From assembly GCA_029237695.1 (NCBI GenBank), contig CM055266.1:116763370-116827369 (forward strand): 64,000 bases of DNA, in the 5' to 3' direction. Positions 62,870-64,000 of this stretch are shown here, piece by piece (positions within the stretch are counted from its first letter, which is position 1; every line of letters starts with the position of its first letter). The stretch is from Conchocele bisecta. Its lineage: Eukaryota; Mollusca; Bivalvia; Lucinida; Thyasiridae. Under the pieces are notes generated by a model. It saw only the letters and a program-made list of their open reading frames with translations. It did not search any database and was not told the origin of the DNA. Both the position numbers and the translations under genes were made by a program.

Positions 62870-64000
62870 TGGACAATATTTCGTAAACATTGATTTTTAG
62901 CCGGGTTTTAAAAAAAGAAATCCCGGCTATTGGATTGGCGAAAGCCGGGTGGCGGGCGGCGTCCACAATCAATGTTATGTTTTCTGTTAAATATCCATTT
63001 CTCTGTTACTGTACAACCTAGGACCACCAAACTTTGACAGCTTCATAAACAAGGGATGCCCACCATATACCACTATCCGAACATGTGACCATTTTTTAGC
63101 TCGCCTGCATGAAGTGCAGAAGAGCTTATGGCATACCCCCGGAGTCGTCGCCGTCCACAAACTTAACGTTGGGGTAAATGTCTTATAACTTCTGTTTCCT
63201 TCCATGGAACACCTCGTTATTTCATACATGCATTCCTCAGATGACCCTCTGTCATGCTGTAGCAAATCCATGACCCAGCCGCCACCCCTTTCCCCAAGGT
63301 CAAGGTCACAAACTTAGCACATTCATAAACTTAACGTTTGTAAATGTCTTATAACATCTGTTTCCTTTCATGGAACTCCTTGATATTTCAGAGATGCATT
63401 CATTTGATGATACTCTATCATGTTATAGCAAATCCATGGCCTAAAAATGTACAAGGATATGACAAGGTTGGATTTTTCTTTCTTAGGAGTAAGTGAACCT
63501 ATTGTTTAGTGCATGCAGAACCAGTACAGACTGGCTGCAGGTCATGTACAAGTGGGTCCCACAGCATCCATACGAATAGTGAAAGTAGGAGAGACTGGCC
63601 TTATTGGATGGCATTCGGTTAAATTATATAGTAAAACTATTTGGTGGTGTCTAACCTATAGCAAATTTATGACCCACCGCCCATCCCTTACCCCAAGATC
63701 AAGGTCACAAACTTAGCACATTCATAAACTTAACGTTCGGGTAAATGTTGTGTAACTTCTGTTTATTTACAGGGAACACCTAGATATTTCATACATGCAT
63801 TCATCTGATGATACTCTATCGTGCTATAGCAAATTCATGACCCACCCCTACCATTTTCCCAAAGTCAAGGTCACAAACTTAGCACATTCATAAACTTAAC
63901 GTTGGGGTAAATGTCTTATAACACCTGTTTCCTTTCATGGAACGCCTTGATCTTTCATACATGCATTCATCTGATCATACCATATCGTGCTATAGCAAAT
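62870..64000 (+). repeat. ~190-bp tandem repeats with an inserted dispersed-repeat fragment
   Basis: Units share TTATAACTTCTGTTTCCTT, TTTCATACATGCATTC, GCAAATCCATGACCCA and CAAGGTCACAAACTTAGCAC (about 63110, 63345, 63665, 63850 onward). 63445-63660 is a piece of the 37441/38757 long repeat, inserted within one unit (the unit resumes at GCAAATTTATGACCCACC). Confidence 0.75.

Overview
The window looks like nuclear DNA of a marine invertebrate animal, most likely a mollusc or another lophotrochozoan. This is an inference from an intron-rich animal gene with GT/AG splice sites, dense DNA-transposon debris, tRNA-derived SINEs with a 'GGGACGTTAAAC' tail, and long 'AGCTCACCTGAG...CAGGTGAGC' repeats. 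There is no sign of bacterial sequence.

Region 1 (1 to about 23,200): the last ten coding exons of a cytoplasmic poly(A)-binding protein gene (PABPC1-type) on the + strand. They run from the end of RRM1 through RRM2-4, the proline/glutamine-rich linker and the C-terminal MLLE domain, with the stop codon at 21,884-21,886. The first exon (start codon and most of RRM1) lies outside the window. All exon phases agree, giving 584 residues with no break. The introns hold many non-autonomous transposons (TTAA-flanked elements, fold-backs, hAT-like and other MITEs), SINEs, minisatellites and one Tc1-like transposase relic. The 3' UTR begins with a 32-bp perfect RNA hairpin.

Region 2 (23,200-40,131): an intergenic transposon graveyard. 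It contains a second, internally deleted Tc1-like relic, a tandem duplication, a degenerate DIRS-type tyrosine-recombinase retrotransposon (about 28,850-33,745, reverse transcriptase active site mutated), a truncated hAT/ZBED element nested in a MITE, a tandem array of tRNA-Glu-like units, and a pair of long direct repeats.

Region 3 (40,132-57,925): a complete but decayed Polinton/Maverick (an adintovirus-like integrated DNA virus) of 17.8 kb, with about 199-bp terminal inverted repeats and a 6-bp target duplication (CACGCA/CACACA). It carries a protein-primed family B DNA polymerase, a retrovirus-like integrase, a packaging ATPase, a double jelly-roll type major capsid protein, a candidate penton, a coiled-coil/transmembrane protein, several small recurrent Polinton proteins and a striking repeat-built coiled-coil fibre-like protein with a globular C-terminal end. 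Most genes have frameshifts or stops. No adenain-type protease was recognised. Gene order suggests two structural blocks, with the replication gene and the integrase converging at the right end.

Region 4 (57,926-64,000): the continuation of the repeat the Polinton entered, tandem mollusc-type repeats, SINE and MITE copies, and a degraded copy of PABPC exon 3 with its flanking introns (61,078-62,865). This stretch is full of single-base insertions and homopolymer runs, so part of it may be poorly polished assembly.
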